Positions 25,334-33,345 of a DNA stretch of 64,000 nucleotides are shown here, one piece after another. A program made the position numbers and the translations under genes. The stretch lies in NCBI GenBank assembly GCA_900546285.1, contig URCJ01000004.1:1-64000 (forward strand), written 5' to 3'. Below the pieces are notes generated by a model. It searched no databases. It was given only the letters and a program-made list of their open reading frames with translations, and was not told the origin of the DNA. How positions within the stretch are numbered: the first letter of the stretch is position 1; each line of letters begins with the position of its first letter. Source of the DNA: an uncultured Solobacterium sp. (lineage in GTDB: Bacteria; Bacillota_I; Bacilli_A; Erysipelotrichales; Erysipelotrichaceae).

Positions 25334-26884
25334 TTACGCACCAGGTGTAGGAGTTGGAGCACTCTTGACCTTCCAATAATTTCCGTCTGTAACTTTTTCA
25401 ATAGTATAAGATGCATCATCATAGATTTCACTATTTAAACCAATACCAGCAATTCTAGCAGGCATATCATAATCACCAGTAGAAATATCATTAGCTAAGA
25501 CAAATGTAATATTCTTTTCAGCTAAATATTTAATTAAATCATTAACTGTCGCATATTCACTGCTTGAACCAGTCTCAAATGCCTTGCCCACCTTATAGAA
25601 CAAGCCCTTTGATACAACGATACTGAATCTTACATCCAATGGTAAACGATCGTTAATATCGTACTTACCACCATTTGAATAAGAAGAGATTTCATATGAT
25701 ACGATTTGACCCTTCGCATAAGTTTCTGAATAAACCGCAGAAGACTCAGACCAGTTACCAGCATAGGCATCAATACCCTTTGAACGTTTTTCGTTACACC
25801 AATCTTCTAATCTATTTGCATAAGCGCCTGCTGTCAAAACCTTATTCAAACCCTCTACATCAGCATAGAAGTACTTGCCTGCATTTAATGTAATTTGTAC
25901 ATCATCGCTACTTGAAATAGTTTGACCAGCTTTAACATTTGCAGATAATACATGACTATCACTATTTGAATACTTAGTAGTTACAGTTGGTACAATGCCA
26001 TTCTTAGCTGCCCAAGCTTCAATTTCTTCCTTATTCATTTTATAGATATCAGGAACCTTAACACCCTTACCCTTAGAAACAGTAATTGTTAAAGTCTCAT
26101 TTTGTTTCATAGTCTTATTAGCTGCCACAGATTGAGAAATAACCTTACCAGATTCAACCTTATCGTTATATACTTCAACCTTCTCTAAGTTAATCTTATT
26201 AGTCTTAGCCCAAGATTCCACTTCTGCATAATGCTTATCCTTAAAATCAGTAACTGTAACAGTACCTGCAGGTTGAGGCCCCTTAGATACTGAAATGTTC
26301 ATAGTTGATGATCTTGTAAAGTCAGCCTCATCAACACCCTTAACTTCATAACTGATTACCTTATCTTTTTCTACTGTTTCATTATAAGTAGTAGTAATCT
26401 TAGCCTTAGTTAATTTATTTTCTTTAATCCAAGATTCAATCTCTGACTTTGTCATATTCTTAATATCAGGAACACTTACCTTTTCATCAGGATCAGCGCC
26501 CTTAGAAATAGTAAATGTAATCTTGGCATCATTTTTAATCTTCTTACCAGCTTCGATAGATTGACCAAGGATTACATCCTCATCATTATCAAAGTTGTAT
26601 TCATCCTTAAAGACAATACCACTTGTTGTAATACCTTGTTGTTTTACCCAAGCTGCCACATCATTTTTGGTTTGACCCATAAAGTTTGGCATTTCAATCT
26701 TTGGCGCAAAAAACAAGAAATAAGATAGAACACCCAATACTACAACAACAACTCCAGTGATAATAAATACCTTTGGATCAATTTGTTTCTTAGGCTTTTC
26801 TACCTTAACCCTAACTTCTTCCTTATAGCTATCAGGCTTTTTGCCATCGGAAGAAAATTGACTTAGAAAATCTTTTTCAGACAT
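25334..26884 (-). CDS. Membrane-anchored PASTA-repeat protein without a kinase domain
   Basis: The 516-residue protein has a short Lys-rich cytoplasmic N-terminus, one transmembrane helix (about 38-60) and a long extracytoplasmic part. Four PASTA repeats are visible, each with a VPDIxxM/W start and a final TISKG-type strand (ITFTISKGADP, MNISVSKGP, LTITVSKGKG, VQITLNAGKY); a fifth, degenerate one may follow. PASTA domains normally sit behind a Ser/Thr kinase (PrkC/PknB) or on PBPs and bind peptidoglycan fragments. Neither is present here. The tail ends in PTPTPGA. It is the first gene of the six-gene ABC operon, with GAGG nine bases before the ATG. Confidence 0.85.
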   Translation of the reverse strand: MSEKDFLSQFSSDGKKPDSYKEEVRVKVEKPKKQIDPKVFIITGVVVVVLGVLSYFLFFAPKIEMPNFMGQTKNDVAAWVKQQGITTSGIVFKDEYNFDNDEDVILGQSIEAGKKIKNDAKITFTISKGADPDEKVSVPDIKNMTKSEIESWIKENKLTKAKITTTYNETVEKDKVISYEVKGVDEADFTRSSTMNISVSKGPQPAGTVTVTDFKDKHYAEVESWAKTNKINLEKVEVYNDKVESGKVISQSVAANKTMKQNETLTITVSKGKGVKVPDIYKMNKEEIEAWAAKNGIVPTVTTKYSNSDSHVLSANVKAGQTISSSDDVQITLNAGKYFYADVEGLNKVLTAGAYANRLEDWCNEKRSKGIDAYAGNWSESSAVYSETYAKGQIVSYEISSYSNGGKYDINDRLPLDVRFSIVVSKGLFYKVGKAFETGSSSEYATVNDLIKYLAEKNITFVLANDISTGDYDMPARIAGIGLNSEIYDDASYTIEKVTDGNYWKVKSAPTPTPGA

Positions 26885-26922
26885 TTATATAATCCTCATC
26901 TTTCCTTGATTATGATAAGACA

Positions 26923-26952
26923 TTAAAAAATACAGACTGTCTTATCTGTATT
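26923..26952 (-). terminator. Terminator/attenuator upstream of the PASTA gene
   Basis: Minus strand AATACAGA pairs with TCTGTATT (26952-26945 with 26936-26929) and is followed by a T-run. It lies after the CDP-alcohol transferase stop and before the PASTA gene. Confidence 0.7.
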
Positions 26953-26984
26953 AATTGTACTACACATCTGTATTATTTGTACTA
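26945..26984. repeat. Two direct repeats with 22-bp period
   Basis: TCTGTATTAATTGTACTA (26945-26962) and TCTGTATTATTTGTACTA (26967-26984) differ at one base and are spaced 22 bp, about two helical turns. They lie in the 97-bp gap before the PASTA operon and reach into the preceding stop codon; they may be a tandem regulator site. Confidence 0.5.
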
Positions 26985-27506
26985 GCAATTTAAATCTTTT
27001 TGAAAAATTACTTTAACAAACTCTTCGATCGCCGCAACCATCGAAACACCTAACAAAATCCAGGCATAAGGTTCTAAGCAATTAAAACTTATAACCAAAG
27101 GTAAAAAATAAATTAAAACATTAGTAGTCTTATTCAAATAAGTATGATTACTAACTAACTGTTTATGCTTAAAAGCGCCAAAAGAATAGATGATTATCCT
27201 AATTATTACAACCACCAACACAAAGTACCAAATATAAGTTGGTAAAAGTTCTAGAAGCCTTGGCATAATCTTAATAGCTAGGGCTGAGTAAAAGGTTAAA
27301 TCACAAACACTATCTAATTTAGAACCAAATTCGCTAACCGAATTTAACTTACGAGCCAAGAAGCCATCGATACAGTCAGTAAAACCAGCGATGAAGTAAA
27401 TTATAAAGAATGATAAAGAAAAAGGCTTTAGAAACAAAATAATTAATGCTCCTAAAAGCCTTAATGATGTCACAATATTGGGAATAGTAATATATTCTTT
27501 CTTCAT
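26982..27506 (-). CDS. CDP-alcohol phosphatidyltransferase family protein
   Basis: The membrane enzyme has about 174 residues and the family motif DG-x2-AR-x8-G-x3-D-x3-D, visible as DGFLARKLNSVSEFGSKLD then D. It transfers a phosphoalcohol group from a CDP-lipid; phosphatidylglycerophosphate or cardiolipin-type synthesis is typical, but the alcohol cannot be named. I start it at the ATG at 27506 (MKKEYITIPNIVTSLR), which fits the family start. The upstream frame is a non-ATG extension overlapping the EamA gene. It follows the EamA gene by a few bases and is probably translated by coupling. Confidence 0.82.
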   Translation of the reverse strand: MKKEYITIPNIVTSLRLLGALIILFLKPFSLSFFIIYFIAGFTDCIDGFLARKLNSVSEFGSKLDSVCDLTFYSALAIKIMPRLLELLPTYIWYFVLVVVIIRIIIYSFGAFKHKQLVSNHTYLNKTTNVLIYFLPLVISFNCLEPYAWILLGVSMVAAIEEFVKVIFQKDLNC

Positions 27507-27513
27507 GACTTGA

Positions 27514-28368
27514 TTATACACTTTTATCAGACACAATTTGACAAACACAAGCTGATCCAATAATTAAGATTGCCCCAATTACACTATAAATATTCATAGG
27601 CTCACTAAGTAGCAACGCACCAGTCAACACTGACATAACCGGTTCTACATAACCAATTGTCGCAATATAGACAGGAGATAGGGTCTTAATCGCATCAAAA
27701 TAAAGAATATAGGCAAAACCTGTATGAATTGTTCCAAGCATCATTAATACCAGTATTGTCTTTAAATCAAATGATGTAGGAATTGACTTATTAATTAACG
27801 CAAAAGGCAAAACAGTTAAGAAACTAAAGGCCAACTGCATAAAAGTCTTATCATAAGGATCAATATCCTCTAGTTTCTTATTAAAAAACACTAAAGCTAC
27901 AAAACCAATTGAAGCTAATAAACCATAGATTAATCCTGTAATATCAACATTATTCTCAGTAAAGATACCTGATAAACATAAGACACCAATAAAAGAAAAT
28001 ACAATACATAGTGCTTGTTTAAAGCTTATCTTTTCTTTTAAGAATAAAGCTGAAATCACAATTACACTAATTGGTGCTGTATAGTTACCAAGAGATGTAA
28101 GTGATACGGCGTACTTATAGCCATTAAACAAAAACATCTCGTTTAATCCCAAACTGATACCAGAAAGAATTAAAAATAAAATATTCTTTTTTATTCCTTC
28201 TAAATCAATCTTTTGTTTCCTAAAAAACATTATAAGTAACACAAATAAAGAACCAAGGCCACCTCTAACAAGAACTGTGAATTCACCACTTACATCTATC
28301 AAAGATAGAAAGTAGCCCATGGTTCCATATAAAAATACTGAAATAAAATACTTAAAAGAATCACTCAT
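27514..28368 (-). CDS. EamA (DMT) family transporter
   Basis: The 284-residue protein has ten hydrophobic helices formed by two repeated EamA halves. GNYTAPISVIVISALFLKEK ends the first half and GYVEPVMSVLTGALLLSEP the second, both standard for the family. It probably exports metabolites or amino acids; the substrate is unknown. It overlaps the PII-like gene by 8 nt. Confidence 0.88.
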   Translation of the reverse strand: MSDSFKYFISVFLYGTMGYFLSLIDVSGEFTVLVRGGLGSLFVLLIMFFRKQKIDLEGIKKNILFLILSGISLGLNEMFLFNGYKYAVSLTSLGNYTAPISVIVISALFLKEKISFKQALCIVFSFIGVLCLSGIFTENNVDITGLIYGLLASIGFVALVFFNKKLEDIDPYDKTFMQLAFSFLTVLPFALINKSIPTSFDLKTILVLMMLGTIHTGFAYILYFDAIKTLSPVYIATIGYVEPVMSVLTGALLLSEPMNIYSVIGAILIIGSACVCQIVSDKSV

Positions 28369-29017
28369 CTAACAAACTAAAACCACATAGATCATCTACT
28401 GGTAATGAGAAACATACAGCACCAGCCTTAGTCTCAATACCACATTCTTCGATAATTGAAGACATTATCTGGTTTTTATCTTTCTTGCCAGTAACAATCA
28501 AAATAATTTCTTTCTCCGCTACTAATGATACACCTAAAAAATTATCTATTTCATTATTACCAGCACTCTTACCATGAATTAAAGTACCACCCTTGGCACC
28601 ATTTTTCCTAGCAGTAGTCATAATTGTATTAGAATAGCCACTATTGGCAATAGTTACAATCAATTCAAACTTGTTATCTTTCATTGTTTCCTTCCTTTCA
28701 CTAATCTTTTGCCCCTGTAAACATAAATTAAGCTCTCGCTTACCTCCAAAAGAAGATAATGGACAAATAAACACCACACCATTGCCTGGTCTATCAATAT
28801 CTAATCTATTAATTAAATTTCTCTTAACTTTCTTAAAGTTATCTACAGTCACAAAAGAAATAATTAAAGACTTCTTACTTTGTTGAAGACCAAGATAATC
28901 GATAATATCAAAAGAAGCCAAACCCTCACAAGAGGCGATATATGACCTCTCAATATGTAATTTTTTATATTGTTCTAAGAATTCGTTTCTTCGACTCTTA
29001 TCACAAATTGTAAACAT
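28361..29017 (-). CDS. Tandem PII-like (nitrogen regulator-type) domain protein
   Basis: The protein of about 218 residues has two ferredoxin-like halves. The first covers about 1-95. The second starts with KFELIVTIANSGYSNTIMTTARKNGAKGGTLIHGKSAG, which is the PII-like pattern of proteins annotated as P-II family nitrogen regulators. The classic T-loop tyrosine is not visible. GGAAG eight bases upstream supports the ATG at 29017; an ATG at 29032 is also in frame. It lies just after a DUF1538 transporter gene, a known pairing, and probably regulates that transporter by binding a nucleotide or metabolite. Confidence 0.75.
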   Translation of the reverse strand: MFTICDKSRRNEFLEQYKKLHIERSYIASCEGLASFDIIDYLGLQQSKKSLIISFVTVDNFKKVKRNLINRLDIDRPGNGVVFICPLSSFGGKRELNLCLQGQKISERKETMKDNKFELIVTIANSGYSNTIMTTARKNGAKGGTLIHGKSAGNNEIDNFLGVSLVAEKEIILIVTGKKDKNQIMSSIIEECGIETKAGAVCFSLPVDDLCGFSLLDE

Positions 29018-29035
29018 TAAATATACTTCCATAGG

Positions 29036-30583
29036 TTAAAACTCAATGATGTCCTTATCATCATAATTCTCAAACATTTCCAAAATCTTATTCTCAAAGA
29101 CTTCACTCTTAACATGACTTTGTTTAAACTTATAAATCAAACCCAATAATTGAATTGTAATCAGTGGTGCCAAAGCAACCAAAGCTACAACACCAAACCC
29201 ATACAAGGCGATATCCTTACCTTGTAAGATACAAGCACCCTGTGCTAAAGGTAATAAGAAAGTAGCCGTCATCGGACCTGAGGCAACACCACCCGAGTCA
29301 AACGCAATAGCTGTAAAGATATTAGGCACAAAGAAAGTTAACACTAAAGCTATCAACAAACCAGGCACCATAATATACATAATAGAGAAATCAAAGATGA
29401 TTCTTGTTAGTGATAGGCCAATTGCCAAAGAAACACCTACTGACAAAGAAAATAACATCACTCTTTCAGAAATAGCGCCCTCGGTAATTTGTTCAACTTG
29501 CTTAGTTAAAATTGCTACAGCAGGTTCTACTCTTACAATCAAGAAACCAATAATCATGCCAAAGGGAATAATTAAATATGAAGGTAACATACTACCAATA
29601 TAATTGCCCATCGACACAAAACCTACATTAGCTCCACACATAAATAAGAATAAACCGATATATGTATATAACAAGCCCATGCCAATCTTGATGTGTGTTT
29701 CCTTAGATACTTTCAAGAAAATAAAGTTATAAATCTCAAAAAACATCACAATTGGCAATAAAGCAACACCAATCTCTTTCATATAAGTTGGGAAAGCTTG
29801 TAAGAAAATAGTCTTTAGTTCATAAGTATCCATTGGATATAACGCTTTTTCAATAGAAACATTCAAATCACCGCTAAAGAATAAGCTTAAGATCATAACC
29901 ATTAAAATCGGTCCAATTGAACATAAGGCAACCAAACCAAAGCTATCATCTTCAGCCTTATTATCACTTCTTACCGAACTAATACCTAAACCAAGCGCCA
30001 TAATAAAAGGTACTGTCATTGGCCCTGTTGTTACACCACCTGAATCAAAGGCTACTGATAAAAATGATTTAGGAATAAAAGCTGATAAGATCAATACTAT
30101 CGCATATAGTCCAATCAACATCTTAGACAATGACCAGCCAAACAAGATTCTTAAGATGGCTAAGGCTAAAAAGAAACCTACGCCTATCGCAACAGTTGCA
30201 ATCAAAATACTATTTGGAATCGATGTAACCTGGTGTGCTAATACTTGTAAGTCGGGTTCTGATATTGTGATCATAAAACCTAACAAGAAGATAATGGGAA
30301 CAATTAATCCTATCTTTTTAGTCTTAACTAAACTAGAGCCAACAAGCTCACCGATATGGCTCATAGACTTTTCAGCGCCTAGGTTAAAGAAAATCATACC
30401 CAGCATTACAAGTAATGAGCCAAACACAAACTGTAATAATAAGCCATTATTAATGGGTATGATAAACAAACCATTAAATAACACTAATAATAAAACAGGA
30501 AAAACCGCCACGAGTGACTCGTGGGATTTCTCCTGTAGATTTTCATTTAAAGTTTTTAAAAATATTTTCTTGCGATCTTTCAA
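29036..30583 (-). CDS. DUF1538 family membrane transporter
   Basis: The 515-residue protein is an internal duplication. AFDSGGVTTGPMTVPF occurs in the first half and AFDSGGVASGPMTATF in the second, each between strongly hydrophobic helices; this repeat defines DUF1538 proteins, thought to be ion-coupled transporters. About 12 helices can be drawn. The start is a TTG at 30583 with AAGGAG ten bases upstream. It is followed within a few bases by the PII-like gene, and both lie behind uridine phosphorylase. The substrate is not known from sequence. Confidence 0.82.
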   Translation of the reverse strand: MKDRKKIFLKTLNENLQEKSHESLVAVFPVLLLVLFNGLFIIPINNGLLLQFVFGSLLVMLGMIFFNLGAEKSMSHIGELVGSSLVKTKKIGLIVPIIFLLGFMITISEPDLQVLAHQVTSIPNSILIATVAIGVGFFLALAILRILFGWSLSKMLIGLYAIVLILSAFIPKSFLSVAFDSGGVTTGPMTVPFIMALGLGISSVRSDNKAEDDSFGLVALCSIGPILMVMILSLFFSGDLNVSIEKALYPMDTYELKTIFLQAFPTYMKEIGVALLPIVMFFEIYNFIFLKVSKETHIKIGMGLLYTYIGLFLFMCGANVGFVSMGNYIGSMLPSYLIIPFGMIIGFLIVRVEPAVAILTKQVEQITEGAISERVMLFSLSVGVSLAIGLSLTRIIFDFSIMYIMVPGLLIALVLTFFVPNIFTAIAFDSGGVASGPMTATFLLPLAQGACILQGKDIALYGFGVVALVALAPLITIQLLGLIYKFKQSHVKSEVFENKILEMFENYDDKDIIEF

Positions 30584-30597
30584 TATTTTACGTCTCC

Positions 30598-31374
30598 TTA
30601 TTTTCTATCTTTTTCAATTAACTCCTTAATAGCCTCAACAGCTACACAAATTGCTGCCTCTGTATCATGACATTGAGGATTATCTAATCCTGCCAATGCA
30701 CGCTCTTGATTAGCCACAACTAAGAAACAACTACCACATCTTACTTTTCTTGCTGAAGCACAAATAAATAAAGCAGCTGATTCCATTTCACTTGCCAAAG
30801 TATGAAGCTTTTTCCAAGCATCCCACTTATTAATTAATTCATAACTTACAGGCATCTTCTCTGGTTCATGTTGGCCAAAGAAAGCATCCTTACACTCTAC
30901 AACACCAACATGGTTTCTATAACCTAATTTGTTAGCGGCATTATATAAAGCATTAGTAACCTCAAAATCAGCTACAGCTGGGAATTCGATTGGTGCATAT
31001 TCCTTAGAAGTACCTTCCATTCTAATAGCACCACTTGCGATAACAACATCACCACCAACTACATCTAATTCGATACCACCACATGTACCAACTCTAATAA
31101 ATGTATCGGCACCACATTTAATTAATTCTTCCATGGCAATAGAAGCACTAGGACCTCCAATACCAGTAGAAGTTACAGAAACCTTCTCACCATTTAAATA
31201 GCCAGTATATGTAATATATTCTCTTGAATCAGCAACTAACTTTGCATCATCAAAATGTTTTGCAATCTTTTCACAACGCTTAGGATCTCCTGGAAGAATA
31301 ACATAACGTCCAACATCTCCCACTCCTACTGCTGTATGGTATTGTTTACCTGAACCTTCAGTATAGTCTATCAT
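30598..31374 (-). CDS. udp: Uridine phosphorylase
   Basis: The 258-residue nucleoside phosphorylase has the family landmarks VILPGDPKRCEKIAKHF, TSTGIGGPSASIAMEEL, FIRVGTCGGIE and ASEMESAALF with the ribose-binding Glu. It should split uridine to uracil and ribose-1-phosphate for pyrimidine salvage. AAGGAG precedes the ATG at 31374. It heads a run with DUF1538, PII-like and EamA genes. Confidence 0.92.
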   Translation of the reverse strand: MIDYTEGSGKQYHTAVGVGDVGRYVILPGDPKRCEKIAKHFDDAKLVADSREYITYTGYLNGEKVSVTSTGIGGPSASIAMEELIKCGADTFIRVGTCGGIELDVVGGDVVIASGAIRMEGTSKEYAPIEFPAVADFEVTNALYNAANKLGYRNHVGVVECKDAFFGQHEPEKMPVSYELINKWDAWKKLHTLASEMESAALFICASARKVRCGSCFLVVANQERALAGLDNPQCHDTEAAICVAVEAIKELIEKDRK

Positions 31375-31417
31375 ATTAAAATTCTCCTTGTTACTTTTAT
31401 AATTTTACCTTTTTTCC

Positions 31418-31447
31418 TTTACATTTGAAAGTAAAAAATGCTAGAAT
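31418..31447 (+). promoter_or_regulatory. Promoter of tRNA-Trp
   Basis: TTTACA (31418-31423), 18-bp spacer, extended -10 TGCTAGAAT with hexamer at 31442-31447, thirteen bases before the tRNA. Confidence 0.65.
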
Positions 31448-31459
31448 GATTAGGCGCAT

Positions 31460-31533
31460 AGGGGTGTGGTACAATGGTAGTATACCGGTCTCCAAAACCG
31501 TTGATGGGAGTTCGATCCTCTCCACCCCTGCCA
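31460..31533 (+). tRNA. tRNA-Trp (anticodon CCA)
   Basis: Cloverleaf with acceptor AGGGGTG/CACCCCT, anticodon loop CTCCAAA closed by a CGGT/ACCG-containing stem, T-arm AGTTCGATC and encoded CCA at 31531-31533. Confidence 0.96.
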
Positions 31534-31546
31534 TTAAAAGTTATTG

Positions 31547-31573
31547 AAAGCCTTATAACTAAAGGCTTTTTTT
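31547..31573 (+). terminator. Terminator of tRNA-Trp
   Basis: AAAGCCTT (31547-31554) pairs with AAGGCTTT (31562-31569) and is followed by a run of T. Confidence 0.9.
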
Positions 31574-31688
31574 AATGTTTAAAGATGCAGGGTTAGAGAG
31601 AACCTGCCACTTATTAATATGTATTTTTTCGACAAAACCATTAATTTACTCAAAATTAGTGAATTTTCTTAATATATCGAAAATAAAG

Positions 31689-31811
31689 AAAAAAGGAAAT
31701 TCGCAATGAACTTCCTTCAAAGAAATGCCGTGGGCCCCCACCGCTAAAATTAGCGCACCCCACATAATCGTTAGTCAGCTTTCAAGGGAAAATTTAAGCC
31801 TCGCACTCCTT
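31689..31811 (-). ncRNA. Candidate structured small RNA downstream of gdhA
   Basis: The gene-free stretch 31574-31831 holds one clear object on the minus strand. An extended -10 (TGTTAATAT) precedes a roughly 120-base transcript, which ends in a terminator stem GGAAGTTC/GAATTTCC (31715-31695) followed by six T. Inside, CGCTAA/TTAGCG forms a perfect hairpin, GTGGG pairs with CCCAC around it, and CCTTGAAAG pairs with CTTTGAAGG with one mismatch. This leaves a long rod with an asymmetric bubble. The shape recalls 6S RNA, but I cannot match it to that or to SRP RNA, and it lacks the SRP tetraloop region. Class unknown. Between 31574 and 31688 I see only another small hairpin (GCAGGTT/AACCCTGC). 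Confidence 0.45.
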
Positions 31812-31831
31812 AATATGATATTAACATAAGC

Positions 31832-33151
31832 TTAATCCATTTTATTAATAACTGTAACAAAACCAAAGATATTGGCGCCAACTACAAGATTACCTTCTTG
31901 ACCATATTCTTTCGCAGTGTTAGCTACATTATGGTAAATATTAACCATCATCTCTTTTAACTTAGCATCAGTCTTCTCAAATTCCCACTTGGTGCCTTCT
32001 TCATTTTGAACCATCTCAAAATAACTACAACCAACACCACCCGCATTAGCAGCCTTAGCTGGACCAAATAAGACATCATGTTCTTGTAGATAAGTTGTAG
32101 CTTCAAGAGTTGTAGGCATATTAGCACCCTCGCTTACACACAAACAACCATTTTCTACTAGTGTTTTTGCACTATCTAAATTAATTTCGTTTTGAGTAGC
32201 ACAAGGAAGACAAATATCACACTTAATCTTAAACAAATCACTAGAATTTGGATAATACTTAGCAGTATCAGAATACTTTAAGTAATTTTCAATTGATTGA
32301 CGATTTTCCTTAGCCTTTATCAATAACTTATAATCAATACCCTTTTCATCAACAATATAACCGTTTCTATCAGACATTCCAATAACAGTACCACCTAATT
32401 CACTTGCCTTAGCACATGCATAAGTAGATACATTACCAGAACCAGATACAATTACTTTCTTATCCTTAAAGCTTAAACCATGGTCATTTAACATCTCTTC
32501 AGTGAAATAACATAAACCATAACCTGTAGCCTCAGTTCTACCCTTTAAACCACCTTTGTCTAAAGGTTTACCAGTTAAAGTGCCAATATCACTACGATAC
32601 TTTAAATATTGATCAATCATATAACCAATTTCAACACCACTTACACCAATATCACCAGCAGGAACATCAGTCTTTGAGCCAATGAAAGGATATAGTTGAT
32701 CCATAAACGCTTCACAGAATCTTTTAATTTCAGCAGGTGACTTACCATGAGGATCAAAGTTACTACCGCCCTTTCCTCCACCCATAGGACAACCAGTTAA
32801 GGCATTCTTAAATGTTTGTTCAAAAGCCAAAGACTTTAAAATTGAAAGATTAACATTCTCATTAAAACGTAAACCACCCTTAAAAGGACCAATCGCATTA
32901 TTATTTTGAACACGATAACCACGATTTACTTGAACATCACCATTATCATCTATCCACTCAACCTTGAATTCAATTACTCTACAAGGTTCTGCAATTCTCT
33001 CTAAATATTTCTTACTCGCAAGCTCTGGATGAACATCATAGAATGGCTCTAATGACTCAAACACTTCCTTAACTGCATTCAAGAATTGTGTTTCACCAGG
33101 TGCATACTTGCATACATATTCATAAGCTTGTTTAACATATTCATTTTTCAT
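31832..33151 (-). CDS. gdhA: NADP-type glutamate dehydrogenase
   Basis: The 439-residue enzyme interconverts 2-oxoglutarate plus ammonia and glutamate. GPFKGGLRFNENVNLSILKSLAFEQTFKNALT and PMGGGKGGSNFDP carry the substrate and catalytic lysines, and VIVSGSGNVSTYACAK is the dinucleotide fold; KKVIVSGSGNVS and the length match the hexameric NADP-dependent class. AGGAG lies upstream of the ATG. A TTGAAA-N17-TATAAT promoter is present, with a 16-bp palindrome just upstream of its -35, so the gene is probably regulated, perhaps by nitrogen or carbon supply. Confidence 0.95.
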   Translation of the reverse strand: MKNEYVKQAYEYVCKYAPGETQFLNAVKEVFESLEPFYDVHPELASKKYLERIAEPCRVIEFKVEWIDDNGDVQVNRGYRVQNNNAIGPFKGGLRFNENVNLSILKSLAFEQTFKNALTGCPMGGGKGGSNFDPHGKSPAEIKRFCEAFMDQLYPFIGSKTDVPAGDIGVSGVEIGYMIDQYLKYRSDIGTLTGKPLDKGGLKGRTEATGYGLCYFTEEMLNDHGLSFKDKKVIVSGSGNVSTYACAKASELGGTVIGMSDRNGYIVDEKGIDYKLLIKAKENRQSIENYLKYSDTAKYYPNSSDLFKIKCDICLPCATQNEINLDSAKTLVENGCLCVSEGANMPTTLEATTYLQEHDVLFGPAKAANAGGVGCSYFEMVQNEEGTKWEFEKTDAKLKEMMVNIYHNVANTAKEYGQEGNLVVGANIFGFVTVINKMD

Positions 33152-33176
33152 AAAACTAGTACTCTCCTAGAAAAAC

Positions 33177-33224
33177 ATTATAAATAACAATGTAATTAAT
33201 TTCAATGAATGTAAATGTTTACAT
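33177..33224 (-). promoter_or_regulatory. gdhA promoter and adjacent palindromic operator
   Basis: Minus strand TTGAAA (33205-33200), 17-bp spacer, TATAAT (33182-33177). Three bases upstream of the -35 lies the perfect palindrome ATGTAAATGTTTACAT (33209-33224). It is not a GlnR/TnrA site because the half-site spacing is too short. Confidence 0.65.
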
Positions 33225-33265
33225 TATATATTTAAAAAAATTAGAATATGATAATATGAATATAG

Positions 33266-33310
33266 AAACGGTACCCCGTAACCATAAAGTCCTCGAGGCC
33301 ACCGTTTTTT
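33266..33310 (+). terminator. Orphan hairpin with T-run, possible very short sRNA
   Basis: AAACGGT (33266-33272) pairs with ACCGTTT (33301-33307) and runs into six T on the plus strand. The 28-base interior contains CCTCGAGG. A GATAAT-like -10 lies about 12 bases upstream, and no gene precedes it on this strand, so it may terminate an independent transcript of about 45 bases between gdhA and polC. Confidence 0.4.
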
Positions 33311-33313
33311 AAT

Positions 33314-33345
33314 TACTTAAAAAGTTCTGATAACCAGAACTTTTT
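33314..33345 (-). terminator. Terminator of the recG-rnc-polC operon
   Basis: AAAAAGTTCTG (33319-33329) and CAGAACTTTTT (33335-33345) form a perfect 11-bp stem, T-rich on the minus side, overlapping the polC stop. Confidence 0.85.

Noticed and set aside
31689..31811. Signal recognition particle RNA
   Set aside because: The conserved apical region of SRP RNA (GGAAGCAG-type) is missing, although GGAAG occurs by chance in the terminator stem.
33209..33224. GlnR/TnrA box at gdhA
   Set aside because: Half-sites TGTAA and TTACA are four bases apart, whereas the GlnR/TnrA pattern TGTNA-N7-TNACA needs seven.
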